Source: Blastococcus saxobsidens (GTDB taxonomy: Bacteria > Actinomycetota > Actinomycetes > Mycobacteriales > Geodermatophilaceae). From it: DNA of 64,000 nt. Shown piece by piece: positions 34,350-42,467 of this stretch. Location of the stretch: NCBI RefSeq assembly GCF_002938435.1, contig NZ_POQT01000014.1, positions 37,231-101,230 of the forward strand, given 5' to 3'. Under the pieces are notes generated by a model. It saw only the letters and a list, made by a program, of their open reading frames with translations. It was not told where the DNA came from and ran no database searches. Both the position numbers and the translations under genes were made by a program. Each line of letters begins with the position of its first letter. Position 1 is the first letter of the stretch.

Positions 34350-35636
34350 TCAGTCGGCGAAGCAGGCGGTGAGCGCACCCACCATGTGCGGGACGTCGAG
34401 CGCCGACGTCAGCTCCCGGCAGGAGTGCATCGCCAGCATCGGGGCGCCGACGTCCACCGTGGCGATGCCCAGCCGCGTCGCCGTCAGCGGGCCGATGGTG
34501 CTGCCGCACGGAAGGTCCGCCCGGGTGACGAAGGCCTGGACCGGGACCCCGGCCTCCTCGCAGCGCTCGGTGAACCAGCCGCCGGTCGTGGCGTCGGTGG
34601 CGTAGGCCTGGTTGGCGTTGAGCTTGAGGACCGGGCCGCCGCCCAGCCGCGGCTGGTGCGCCGGCTCGTGCCGGTCGAACCGCGTCGGGTGCACCGCGTG
34701 CGCCATGTCCGAGGAGACCAGCACCGAGCGGGCGATCGCGCGCTGCGCGGCCTGCGGGTCGCCGGGGTCGGCCGCGGCGGCCAGCCGGGTGACGACGTCC
34801 TCCAGGAAGCTGCCGCGCGCCCCCGACATCGAGCCGCTGCCCACCTCCTCGTGGTCGTTGCAGACCAGCACCTGGGTGCGCTCGCCGGCCGGCGCGGCCA
34901 GCAGCGCGAGCAGCCCGGCGTGGCAGGAGGCCAGGTTGTCCAGCCGCGGCGCGGCCACCCAGGTCCCGTCGGCACCGGCGCGGGCGCTCGGCTGGGTGTC
35001 GGCCAGCACGAGGTCGTGCCCGACCACGTCACCCGGCGCCACCCCCGCGGCGTCGGCCAGCGCCGCCAGGAGACCCGGCTCCTCGTCCAGGTCCTGCGAC
35101 CAGACCGGCACCAGGTGCCGCTGCGGGTCCAGCGTGAGCCCCTCGCGGACGGCGCGGTCGAGGTGGATCGCCAGCGACGGCAGCCGCAGCGGCGCCCCGG
35201 GCAGCCGCACCAGCGCCGTCCGGCCACCGCGGACGACCACCCGGCCGGCGACGGTCAGCTCACGGTCCAGCCAGGTGTGCCACAGCCCGCCGCCGTAGGG
35301 CTCCACGCCGACCAGCCGGTAGCCGGACTGCCGGACCTCGGACCGCGGGCGGACCTTGAAGGTGGGGGAGTCGGTGTGCGCGCCGACCAGGCGCAGCCCG
35401 GTCTCGGCCGGCGTCCCGCTGCCCAGCCGGAAGGCGACGATGCTGCCCTGCCGCACGACGAAGTGCCCGGCTCCCGGCGCCGGGGACCACGAGTCGGTCT
35501 CGGCCAGCTCGGTGAACCCGGTGGCCGTCAGCCGCCGGGCCAGCTCGGCCACGGCGTGCGACGGGGACGGGGAGGCGTCGACGAAGGCGCGGAGGTCGTC
35601 GCCGAGGGCGAGGGCGTCGGTGGCGGCGGTCGGCAT
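34350..35636 (-). CDS. M18 family aminopeptidase
   Basis: A 428-residue zinc aminopeptidase of family M18 (aspartyl aminopeptidase/ApeB type). Metal ligand motifs are LVGAHTDSPTFKVRP near residue 85, VCNDHEEVGSGSMSGARGSFLED near 255 and SSDMAHAVHPTRFDRHEP near 305, with the C-terminal GAPMLAMHSCRE. It trims N-terminal acidic or neutral residues from peptides in the cytosol. It is divergent from the MoxR gene with a 77-base gap. Confidence 0.93.
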   Translation of the reverse strand: MPTAATDALALGDDLRAFVDASPSPSHAVAELARRLTATGFTELAETDSWSPAPGAGHFVVRQGSIVAFRLGSGTPAETGLRLVGAHTDSPTFKVRPRSEVRQSGYRLVGVEPYGGGLWHTWLDRELTVAGRVVVRGGRTALVRLPGAPLRLPSLAIHLDRAVREGLTLDPQRHLVPVWSQDLDEEPGLLAALADAAGVAPGDVVGHDLVLADTQPSARAGADGTWVAAPRLDNLASCHAGLLALLAAPAGERTQVLVCNDHEEVGSGSMSGARGSFLEDVVTRLAAAADPGDPQAAQRAIARSVLVSSDMAHAVHPTRFDRHEPAHQPRLGGGPVLKLNANQAYATDATTGGWFTERCEEAGVPVQAFVTRADLPCGSTIGPLTATRLGIATVDVGAPMLAMHSCRELTSALDVPHMVGALTACFAD

Positions 35637-35713
35637 GGGGGCATCGTCCCCTGCCGCCGTCCGCCTGCCCGCCCGGGGGGACGGACGGACGCCGCGACGG
35701 CGGAGCGGGTGGG

Positions 35714-36616
35714 ATGCTGCGGGATGTGAGCGAGCGCACTGGTGCCGACCCGGGCAGTCCCGACGCGCTGGCGGCGGCGCTGGAGGCCACCGGCTACCTG
35801 CCCGACGCGGGGCTGGCCACGGCCGCCTACCTGGCGCTGGTCATGCGCCGGCCGCTCTTCCTGGAGGGCGAGGCCGGCGTCGGGAAGACCGCGCTCGCGC
35901 ACGCCCTGGCCGAGGTCACCGGCCGGCCGATCCACCGGCTGCAGTGCTACGAGGGCCTGGAGGCCAGCCAGGCGCTCTACGACTGGGACTTCGGCCGCCA
36001 GCTGCTGCACCTGCGCGCCGCGGAGGTCACGCACGAGACCGAGGACACCGCCGAGCTGGAGGCCGGCCTCTACGACCGGCGGTTCCTGCTGGCCCGGCCG
36101 CTGCTGCGCGCGCTGGAGGACTCCCCGAGCGTGCTGCTCGTCGACGAGGTGGACCGCGCCGACGACGAGTTCGAGGCATTCCTGCTCGAGCTGCTGTCGG
36201 ACTTCACCATCTCGATCCCCGAGCTCGGCACGATCCGCGCGCAGATCCCGCCGCTGGTCGTGCTCACGTCCAACCGCACCCGCGAGGTGCACGACGCGCT
36301 GAAGCGGCGCTGCCTCTACCACTGGCTGCAGCACCCCGACTTCGACCGGGAGGTGGCGATCCTCCGCCGCCGGCTGCCGGAGGTCACCGAGCAGCTGGCC
36401 CGCCAGGTGGCCCGGGCGACGGCGACCCTGCGCACCCTCGACCTGCTCAAGCCGCCCGGCGTCGCCGAGGCCATGGACTGGGCGACCGCGCTGCACACCC
36501 TGGGCGCCCGCGAGCTCGACCCCGACCTGGCCGCCCGCACCCTGGGCGCGGTGCTGAAGTACCGGGAGGACACCGAGCGGGTGCAGGCCCTCGGCGCGGC
36601 GGCGTTCAGTGGCTGA
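35714..36616 (+). CDS. MoxR-family AAA+ ATPase, CoxD-like
   Basis: A 300-residue AAA+ ATPase. It has Walker A GEAGVGKTALAHALAEVTG near residue 51, the segment RLQCYEGLEASQALYDWDFGRQLLHLRAAE typical of CoxD-like MoxR proteins, Walker B VLLVDEVDRADDEFEAFLLE near 140 and sensor VVLTSNRTREVHDALKRRC near 182. CoxD is needed to assemble the molybdenum-copper centre of CO dehydrogenase. The VWA and XdhC genes that follow are the usual partners. A GTG at 35726 is an alternative start. Confidence 0.87.
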   Translation: MLRDVSERTGADPGSPDALAAALEATGYLPDAGLATAAYLALVMRRPLFLEGEAGVGKTALAHALAEVTGRPIHRLQCYEGLEASQALYDWDFGRQLLHLRAAEVTHETEDTAELEAGLYDRRFLLARPLLRALEDSPSVLLVDEVDRADDEFEAFLLELLSDFTISIPELGTIRAQIPPLVVLTSNRTREVHDALKRRCLYHWLQHPDFDREVAILRRRLPEVTEQLARQVARATATLRTLDLLKPPGVAEAMDWATALHTLGARELDPDLAARTLGAVLKYREDTERVQALGAAAFSG

Positions 36617-37793
36617 CCCCCCAGGCATGGGAAGCGTCACCCCCCATCGCGCCGCTCAGGACGCATGTTTCGCTTCCCATGCCTCGGGGGGGCGCGACGT
36701 CGTCGACACGGTCGTCGGGCTCGCCCGGACGCTGCGGCACGCCGGGGTGCCGGCCTCGCCGGACCGGGTCGAGGCCATGCTCGCCGCACTCGCCCACCTG
36801 CGCGTGCTCGAGCCCGCCGACGTCTACTGGGCCGGCCGGCTCACCCTCTGCTCCGGCCCCGACGACCTGGACCGCTACGACACCGTCTTCGCGGCCTACT
36901 TCACCGGCACCCGGCCGCGGGCCGCGCGTGCTCCGGCGGTCCCGCTGCCCCGCCTGGCCGCCTACGCACCGCTGGACGCCGGCACCGGCGACGGCGAGGA
37001 GGACGTCGACGCCCCGGACCTCGCCGCGCGCGCCAGTGCCGAGGAAGTGCTGCGGCACCGCGACGTCGCCGGGATGTCCGCCGCGGAGCGGGAGCACCTG
37101 CGCCGGCTGTTCGCGCTGCTGGCGCCGGCCTCGCCGATGCGCCCGGCCCGGCGCCGCCGGCCGGCCCCGCACGGCGCCGTCCACCCCAGCCGGACGGTGC
37201 GCCAGGCGCTGCGCGACGGCGGCGAGGTGAGCCGCCTGCTGCACCGGCGGGCCCGGCCCCGGCCGCGCCGGGTGGTGCTCCTGGTCGACGTCTCCGGCTC
37301 CATGACCCCCTACGCCGACGCCCTGCTGCGCTTCGCGCACGCCGCGGTCCGTGCCCGCCCGGCGTCGACCGAGGTGTTCACGATCGGCACCCGGCTCACC
37401 CGGCTGACGCGCGAGCTGCGGCAGCGCGATCCCGACCGCGCGCTGGCGGCGAGCGGCCGGGCGATCCCCGACTGGTCGGGCGGCACCCGGCTGGGCGAGG
37501 TGCTCAAGGCCTTCCTCGACCGCTGGGGCCAGCGCGGCACGGCGCGCGGCGCGGTGGTCGTGGTGTGCAGCGACGGCTGGGAGCGGGGCGGCACCGAGCT
37601 GCTCGGCGAGCAGATGGCCCGGCTGCGGCGGCTGGCGCACGCCGTCGTCTGGGTGAACCCGCACAAGGGGCGGGACGGCTACGAGCCGTTGACCGGCGGC
37701 ATGCAGGCGGCCCTGCCGTCGGTGGACCACTTCGTCGCCGGGCACAGCATGGCCGCGTTCGAAAGGCTGACGGGAGTGATCTCCGGTGCGTGA
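36609..37793 (+). CDS. VWA domain protein, CoxE-like
   Basis: A 394-residue protein with a C-terminal von Willebrand A domain. The MIDAS motif DVSGSM lies near residue 228, and the threonine and aspartate sites are in GGTRLGEV and VVVCSDGWERGG. The N-terminal conserved part begins RDVVDTVVGLARTLRHAGVPASPDRVEAMLAAL, as in CoxE-like proteins that pair with CoxD MoxR. The first 30 residues come from sequence of the long inverted repeat between the two genes and look unrelated to the family. The real start may therefore be later; GTG at 36609 overlaps the moxR end. Confidence 0.85.
   Translation: MADPPGMGSVTPHRAAQDACFASHASGGRDVVDTVVGLARTLRHAGVPASPDRVEAMLAALAHLRVLEPADVYWAGRLTLCSGPDDLDRYDTVFAAYFTGTRPRAARAPAVPLPRLAAYAPLDAGTGDGEEDVDAPDLAARASAEEVLRHRDVAGMSAAEREHLRRLFALLAPASPMRPARRRRPAPHGAVHPSRTVRQALRDGGEVSRLLHRRARPRPRRVVLLVDVSGSMTPYADALLRFAHAAVRARPASTEVFTIGTRLTRLTRELRQRDPDRALAASGRAIPDWSGGTRLGEVLKAFLDRWGQRGTARGAVVVVCSDGWERGGTELLGEQMARLRRLAHAVVWVNPHKGRDGYEPLTGGMQAALPSVDHFVAGHSMAAFERLTGVISGA
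36617..36692. repeat. long inverted repeat at the moxR/VWA junction
   Basis: CCCCCC-A-GGCATGGGAAGCG (36617-36636) faces CGCTTCCCATGCC-TC-GGGGGGG (36671-36692) across 34 bases. The 13-base core is perfect. It covers the last codons of moxR and the annotated start of the VWA gene, so it could form a hairpin that changes how much VWA is translated. It may also be a short inserted repeat. Confidence 0.7.
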
Positions 37794-37794
37794 G

Positions 37795-37857
37795 AAAGGA
37801 CCCCGTCCTCCTCATCCCTCGCAAGCTCGGGACGAGCCTCGGGACGGGGCCGGAGAG
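37795..37857 (+). repeat. covarying hairpin repeat, copy A
   Basis: It runs from AAAGGACCCC to GGGGCCGGAGA, directly before xdhC. The outer stem is CCCCGTCC/GGACGGGG (37801-37808, 37842-37849). The inner stem is TCCC/GGGA around the loop TCGCAAGCTC (37819-37828). Copies B and C have different stem sequences that still pair, and the same loop apart from one base. Confidence 0.75.
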
Positions 37858-37867
37858 GAGCGATCGA

Positions 37868-39043
37868 ATGCGCGATGTTCTTGACGAGCTGGTGGGCTGG
37901 TGGCAGGCGGGGGAGACCGTCGGCGTGGGCACCGTGGTCGGCACCTGGCGGTCGGCACCACGACCGGCCGGGGCCTCGATGCTGGTCGGGCCCGACGGCA
38001 CGGCGGTCGGCAGCGTCTCCGGCGGCTGCGTCGAGGGCGCGGTCTACGAGGAGGCCAAGGACGCCGTCGAGACCGGTGAGCCCACGCTGCGCCGCTACGG
38101 GGTCAGCGACGACGACGCCTTCGCCGTCGGGCTCACCTGCGGGGGGATCCTCGACGTGTTCGTGGAGCCGATCTCGCGGGAGTCGTTCCCGGAACTGGGC
38201 GAGATCGCCGAGTCGGTCGGGCGGCACGAGCCGGTCGCCGTGGTCACCGTGGTGGCCGGGCCCGACGAGCGCCTCGGCCGGCGGCTGGTGCTCTGGCCGG
38301 ACCGCACGTCCGGGACGCTGGGCTCCCAGCGGCTGGACGACGCAGTGGCCGACGACGCCCGGGGCATGCTCGCCGCGGGCCGGACGGCGCTGCTGCACGT
38401 GGGTCATGACGGCGAGCGGCGGGGCGACGACCTCACCCTGTTCGTCAACTCGTTCGCCCCGCCGGCCCGCATGGTGGTCTTCGGCGCGATCGACTTCGCC
38501 GCCGCCGTCGCGCGGGTGGGCGCCTTCCTCGGCTACCGGGTGACCGTGTGCGACGCCCGGCCGGTGTTCGCGACGCCGAAGCGCTTCCCCGAGGCGCACG
38601 AGGTCGTGGTGGAGTGGCCGCACCGCTACCTGCGGGCCGAGCTCGACGCCGGGCGGATCGACGAGCGCACGGTGCTGTGCGTGCTCACCCACGACCCGAA
38701 GTTCGACGTGCCGCTGCTGGAGGTGGCCCTGCGCGCCCCGGTGGCCTACGTCGGGGCGATGGGCTCGCGGCGCACCCACGACGAACGGCTGGAGCGGTTG
38801 CGGGAGGCCGGGCTCACCGCCGGGGAGATCGGCCGGCTGTCCTCGCCGATCGGCCTGGACCTCGGCGCCCGCACGCCCGAGGAGACGGCGGTCTCGATCG
38901 CCGCGGAGATCATCGCCGGCCGCTGGGGCGGCACGGGGGAGCGGCTGGCCGCCGTCGAGGGCCCGATCCATAAAGGACCCCTCGGCCCCCCACCCCTCGC
39001 ACGCTCGCGGCGGGACCCTGCCGAGGGGCCGGAAGACCGCTGA
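37868..39043 (+). CDS. XdhC/CoxI family molybdoenzyme maturation protein
   Basis: A 391-residue protein of the XdhC/CoxI(CoxF) family, which inserts or sulfurates molybdenum cofactor for xanthine and CO dehydrogenase-type hydroxylases. The N-terminal domain has VVGTWRSAPRPAGASMLVGPDG and SVSGGCVEGAVYEEA with the conserved cysteine, then LTCGGILDVFVEP. The C-terminal Rossmann domain has MVVFGAIDFAAAVARVGAFLGY and VAYVGAMGSRRTHDERLERL. About the last 25 residues are encoded by repeat copy B. The ATG follows GGAGAGGAGCG. Confidence 0.9.
   Translation: MRDVLDELVGWWQAGETVGVGTVVGTWRSAPRPAGASMLVGPDGTAVGSVSGGCVEGAVYEEAKDAVETGEPTLRRYGVSDDDAFAVGLTCGGILDVFVEPISRESFPELGEIAESVGRHEPVAVVTVVAGPDERLGRRLVLWPDRTSGTLGSQRLDDAVADDARGMLAAGRTALLHVGHDGERRGDDLTLFVNSFAPPARMVVFGAIDFAAAVARVGAFLGYRVTVCDARPVFATPKRFPEAHEVVVEWPHRYLRAELDAGRIDERTVLCVLTHDPKFDVPLLEVALRAPVAYVGAMGSRRTHDERLERLREAGLTAGEIGRLSSPIGLDLGARTPEETAVSIAAEIIAGRWGGTGERLAAVEGPIHKGPLGPPPLARSRRDPAEGPEDR
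38972..39035 (+). repeat. covarying hairpin repeat, copy B
   Basis: It lies inside the 3' end of xdhC and reads through in frame, adding a foreign-looking tail. The outer stem is CCCCTCGGC/GCCGAGGGG (38978-38986, 39020-39028), perfect over nine bases. The inner stem is CCCC/GCGG with one mismatch, around the loop TCGCACGCTC (38997-39006). Confidence 0.75.
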
Positions 39044-39069
39044 GCACTGATCTCCTCCACCGGTACGAC

Positions 39070-39636
39070 GTGGAGGTCGCCGGGCTGCTGGCCTCGCCGG
39101 TGCACCGCTACGACGGGCGACCCGGGACGGCGACGCCGGAGCAGGCGGCCGACCACCGGGACCGGCTGGAGATCCGGGGCGGGACCGGCATCGTGGGTGA
39201 CCGCTACGCCGGGCGGCCGGCGCACCGGGACGCGCAGGTGACCGTGCTCGCGGCGGAGGCGCTGGAGGCGCTGGCCGCCGAGCTGGGGGTCGCGCCCGTG
39301 GACCCGCTGCTGGCCCGGCGCAACGTGGTGCTGCGCGGCGCGGAGGTTGAGGCGCTGCGCGGGCAGGAGTTCACGCTGGACTGCGGCGCGGGGGAGGTGC
39401 GGCTGCGCGGCGGCCGGCCGGCGAACCCCTGCGCCTGGATGGACGTCGTCCTGGCGCCCGGCGCCCACCGCGGGCTGCGCGGCCGCGGCGGCGTGCGCTG
39501 CGCGGCCCTCACCGACGGGGTGCTCCGGCTCGGGCCCGCCGTCCTCCGCAGCGCCGTCCCACTGGACCCAGGCCGCTCAGGCGCCGCTCGTCCACCGACA
39601 CGCCGCGACAGGATCGCCCCCGACCGGCCGCGCTGA
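39070..39636 (+). CDS. MOSC domain protein
   Basis: A 188-residue protein with a MOSC-type core: IRGGTGIVGDRYAGRPAHRDAQVTVLAAEALEAL (about residues 35-68), LARRNVVLRGAEVEALRGQEF, and RPANPCAWMDVVLAPG, where the Cys is the conserved MOSC cysteine. MOSC proteins bind molybdenum cofactor and move sulfur. It follows xdhC by 26 bases and fits the molybdenum theme. The GTG at 39070 is the likely start; no strong binding site is visible. Confidence 0.8.
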   Translation: MEVAGLLASPVHRYDGRPGTATPEQAADHRDRLEIRGGTGIVGDRYAGRPAHRDAQVTVLAAEALEALAAELGVAPVDPLLARRNVVLRGAEVEALRGQEFTLDCGAGEVRLRGGRPANPCAWMDVVLAPGAHRGLRGRGGVRCAALTDGVLRLGPAVLRSAVPLDPGRSGAARPPTRRDRIAPDRPR

Positions 39637-39689
39637 GCCGCAGGATGTGCCCGCCCGGCACTTCCGGGTTCCGCTTTCGAAGGAGAGAC

Positions 39690-40364
39690 ATGCGCATCCG
39701 CTCGATCACGGCCACGGCCGGGCTGGCTGTCGCCGCCCTGCTGCTCACCGCCTGTGGCAGTGACAGCCCGCTCGAGGGCAAGACCGGCGAGGAGGTCGCC
39801 GCCGCCGCCGCGGACGCCCTCGAGGAGGCCGGCGCGGTGCACATCGCGGGCACCATGACGCAGGACGGCGAGGAGATGGAGATCGACCTCCAGCTGCAGG
39901 GCGACGACGCCGCCGGCACGCTCACCTTCGGCGGCACCGAGGTCGAGATCATCAGCGTCGGCGGGGAGCAGTTCCTGCGCGCACCGGTCGAGTTCTGGGC
40001 CGGCTTCGGCATGCCCGAGGAGGCCCTCGGCATGTTCGACGGCACCTGGGTGCTCATGCCCGCCGAGGCGGCCGCCGAGTTCGACACCTTCTCGCTGGCC
40101 GGCTTCGCCGACGAGCTGCGCGACCCCGACGGCGAGATCGAGGAGGAGACCCGCTCCGAGGAGCTGGACGGCGAGCCCGTGCGCGTCGTCGAGCAGGAGG
40201 ACGGCAGCACTCTCACCGTCGCCGACGACGACCCGGCATACCCGCTGGAGCTGACCGGCGAGGAGGGCTCCGAGGGCACCGTGACCTTCAGCGGCTACGG
40301 CGAGGAGGAGGACATCTCCGCGCCCGAGGACGCCCTCGACCTCGACGAGATGATGGGGGCCTGA
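39690..40364 (+). CDS. lipoprotein, LppX/LprG-like fold possible
   Basis: A 224-residue lipoprotein. The signal peptide is MRIRSITATAGLAVAALLLTAC, with the lipobox cysteine about residue 22. The mature part is very acidic and has the rhythm AAAAADALEEAGAVHIAGTMTQDGEEMEIDLQLQGDDAAGTLTFGG, which resembles LppX/LprAFG-type lipid-binding lipoproteins of actinobacteria. The ATG follows AAGGAGAG. It is anchored to the outer face of the membrane. The ligand is unknown. Confidence 0.78.
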   Translation: MRIRSITATAGLAVAALLLTACGSDSPLEGKTGEEVAAAAADALEEAGAVHIAGTMTQDGEEMEIDLQLQGDDAAGTLTFGGTEVEIISVGGEQFLRAPVEFWAGFGMPEEALGMFDGTWVLMPAEAAAEFDTFSLAGFADELRDPDGEIEEETRSEELDGEPVRVVEQEDGSTLTVADDDPAYPLELTGEEGSEGTVTFSGYGEEEDISAPEDALDLDEMMGA

Positions 40365-40377
40365 CCCTCGGCGTCGA

Positions 40378-40413
40378 CCGTCCGGCCGGGACCAGCGCGT
40401 CCTGGCCGGACGG
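40378..40413 (+). terminator. hairpin after the lipoprotein gene
   Basis: CCGTCCGGCC and GGCCGGACGG form a perfect 10-base stem with a 16-base loop, 13 bases after the lipoprotein stop. It probably ends that transcript before the MoxR-VWA fusion gene. Confidence 0.7.
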
Positions 40414-40477
40414 CCCGCTGGGCGGACCGCCCCCCGCCGGGCACACTGGGCGCCGTCGACCGCAGGGGAGGAGCCCG

Positions 40478-42382
40478 GTGAGCAACGGTCTCGTGCCGTC
40501 CGACCCCGTCGTGGGCCTGCAGCGGGAGCGCGAGGTGCTCACCGTCGCGCTGCGGACCAACCGGCACGTCGTCCTCGAGGGGCCGCCCGGCACGGGGAAG
40601 TCCACCCTGCTGCGCGCCGTCGCCGGCGACACGGGGCACGACGTCGTCTTCGTGGAGGGCAACGCCGAGCTGACCCCCGCACGGCTGGTCGGCTCCTACG
40701 ACCCGGCCGCGGTGATGGCCGAGGGGTACGTGCCCGGCAGCTTCGTCGACGGCCCGCTGCTCACCGCGATGCGCGGCTCGGGTCTGCTGTACCTCGAGGA
40801 GCTCAACCGCATCCCCGAGGAGACGCTCAACGTCCTCATCACCGTGCTGACCGAGGGCGAGATCGCCGTCCCCCGGCTGGGCACCGTCCGGGCGACGGCC
40901 GGGTTCCGGCTGATCGCCGCGATGAACCCGTTCGACGCGATCGGGACCGCCCGGGTGGGGCAGGCGATCGCCGACCGGATGTGCCGGGTGGTGCTCGGCT
41001 ACCAGGACGAGGCGGGCGAGCGGGCGATCGTCGCCGCGGTCACCGGCGGCCGTGCGCGGCCGGTCGAGCTGGCCGTCGCCCTCGTGCGCGCGACCCGCGA
41101 GCACCGCGACCTGCGCACCGGCTCGTCGGTGCGGGGCGCCATCGACCTGGTCCTGCTGCTCGACGGGCTCCTTCAGCTGCGGGGGCTGGAGCATCTGGAA
41201 GACCCGGGGGCACGGCAGGCGACCCGGGACGCGCTGCACGCCGCCCTGTCCGGCCGGGTGCGGGTGACCGAGGGCGTGGAGCGGACCCCCGAGAGCGTCC
41301 TCGACGAGATCCTCGACGGCATCTGCCCCGCCGACGCGGATCCTCCGGCCGACGACGCCTCCGCCACGGCTCCTGACCCATCCGGGGACGGCCCGGGAAA
41401 AGCGGGAGGCCTGCCGCCCGAGGCGGCAGGCCCTGACGCCGGCACCCCGGATCCCGCGGCGGCCCGGCGGGAACGGCCGGGCCGCCGCGGTCCCCGGCAG
41501 ACCGCCCGGCGCGAGCTGCAGCTGCGGCACGCGTCGTTCGACGAGGTCAGCCCGGAGGTGGGGGAGCTCGACGAGGAGGCGTTCGCCGCGCTGATGGGCG
41601 CGGATCCGGACGCCGCGACCGCGCTGCTCGCCGACCTGGCCCTCGCCACCGACCGGGAGCTGCGCTCGGCCGCGCGCCGGCTGGCCGCGCGGGTGTTCGT
41701 CCAGGTCGGCCGGGTGGGCGCGGCCCGGGCCCGCGGCACGCGGCGGTTGGCGCCGGCCCGTGGTGGGGACGGCGACCTCGACCTGGAGCGCACCCTGGAC
41801 CGGTGGAGCGGTCCGTGGCCGCCCGCGCCCGAGGACACGGTGGCCCGGCGGTGGGTCGGGTCCCGGCGGGCGGTCTGCCTGGTGGTCGACCGCTCCGGCT
41901 CCATGAACGGGCTGGGCGTGGCGATCGCCGCGGTGGCCGCGGCCGGCGTGGTGCTGACGGCCGGCGAGCGGCTGGAGACCAGCGTGCTCGCGTTCGCCGA
42001 CCGGGTGGAGGTGCTCCAGCAGCACGGCCGGCACCGCGCGCCGGAGGACCTGGTGCTCGCCCTGGTGGGGCTGCGCGGCCACGGCCGGACGGACGTCGCC
42101 GCCGCGCTCCGGGCGGCGTCGGCCCAGCTGCGGTCGGCGGCGCACGCGGACGAGCGGATCGTGGTGCTGCTGTCGGACTGCCTGTCCACGGCCGGGGACC
42201 CGGCCGGGTCGGCGCTGGCCGGCATCGACCGGCTGGACGTGCTCTGCCCGCTGCCCGCCGGCAGCGCGGAGACCGAGGCGCTGACGGCGTCCCGCGCACT
42301 GGCTGCGCGCGGCGGCGGGTCGCTGGCCCCCGTGCGCTCGCTGACCGACCTCGGGCCGGCGCTGACCCGGCTGCTGCACTGA
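40478..42382 (+). CDS. MoxR-type AAA+ ATPase fused to a VWA domain
   Basis: A 634-residue single chain. The N-terminal AAA+ ATPase (residues 10-285) has Walker A GPPGTGKST near 33, LLYLEELNRIPEETLNVLITVLTEGE near 105 and sensor LIAAMNPFDAIG. A Pro/Ala-rich linker spans about residues 286-345. The C-terminal VWA domain has MIDAS CLVVDRSGSMNGLG near 468, then GHGRTDVAAAL and VVLLSDCLSTAGDP. Normally MoxR and VWA are separate genes, as at 35714 and 36609; here they form one protein that resembles magnesium chelatase D in layout. It is flanked by terminators, so it is a single-gene unit. The target is unknown. Confidence 0.88.
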   Translation: MSNGLVPSDPVVGLQREREVLTVALRTNRHVVLEGPPGTGKSTLLRAVAGDTGHDVVFVEGNAELTPARLVGSYDPAAVMAEGYVPGSFVDGPLLTAMRGSGLLYLEELNRIPEETLNVLITVLTEGEIAVPRLGTVRATAGFRLIAAMNPFDAIGTARVGQAIADRMCRVVLGYQDEAGERAIVAAVTGGRARPVELAVALVRATREHRDLRTGSSVRGAIDLVLLLDGLLQLRGLEHLEDPGARQATRDALHAALSGRVRVTEGVERTPESVLDEILDGICPADADPPADDASATAPDPSGDGPGKAGGLPPEAAGPDAGTPDPAAARRERPGRRGPRQTARRELQLRHASFDEVSPEVGELDEEAFAALMGADPDAATALLADLALATDRELRSAARRLAARVFVQVGRVGAARARGTRRLAPARGGDGDLDLERTLDRWSGPWPPAPEDTVARRWVGSRRAVCLVVDRSGSMNGLGVAIAAVAAAGVVLTAGERLETSVLAFADRVEVLQQHGRHRAPEDLVLALVGLRGHGRTDVAAALRAASAQLRSAAHADERIVVLLSDCLSTAGDPAGSALAGIDRLDVLCPLPAGSAETEALTASRALAARGGGSLAPVRSLTDLGPALTRLLH

Positions 42383-42396
42383 GGGGTGGTCCCGCC

Positions 42397-42438
42397 GCAG
42401 TACCGCTCTGCCCACGGGGGTGGGCGGAGCGGTACTGC
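42397..42438. terminator. bidirectional hairpin terminator
   Basis: GCAGTACCGCTCTGCCCAC and GTGGGCGGAGCGGTACTGC pair over 19 bases with one mismatch around GGGG. It lies between the convergent MoxR-VWA and alcohol dehydrogenase genes. Confidence 0.8.
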
Positions 42439-42467
42439 GTCAGGAAGGACGGGGCAGCGAGGCCCGG

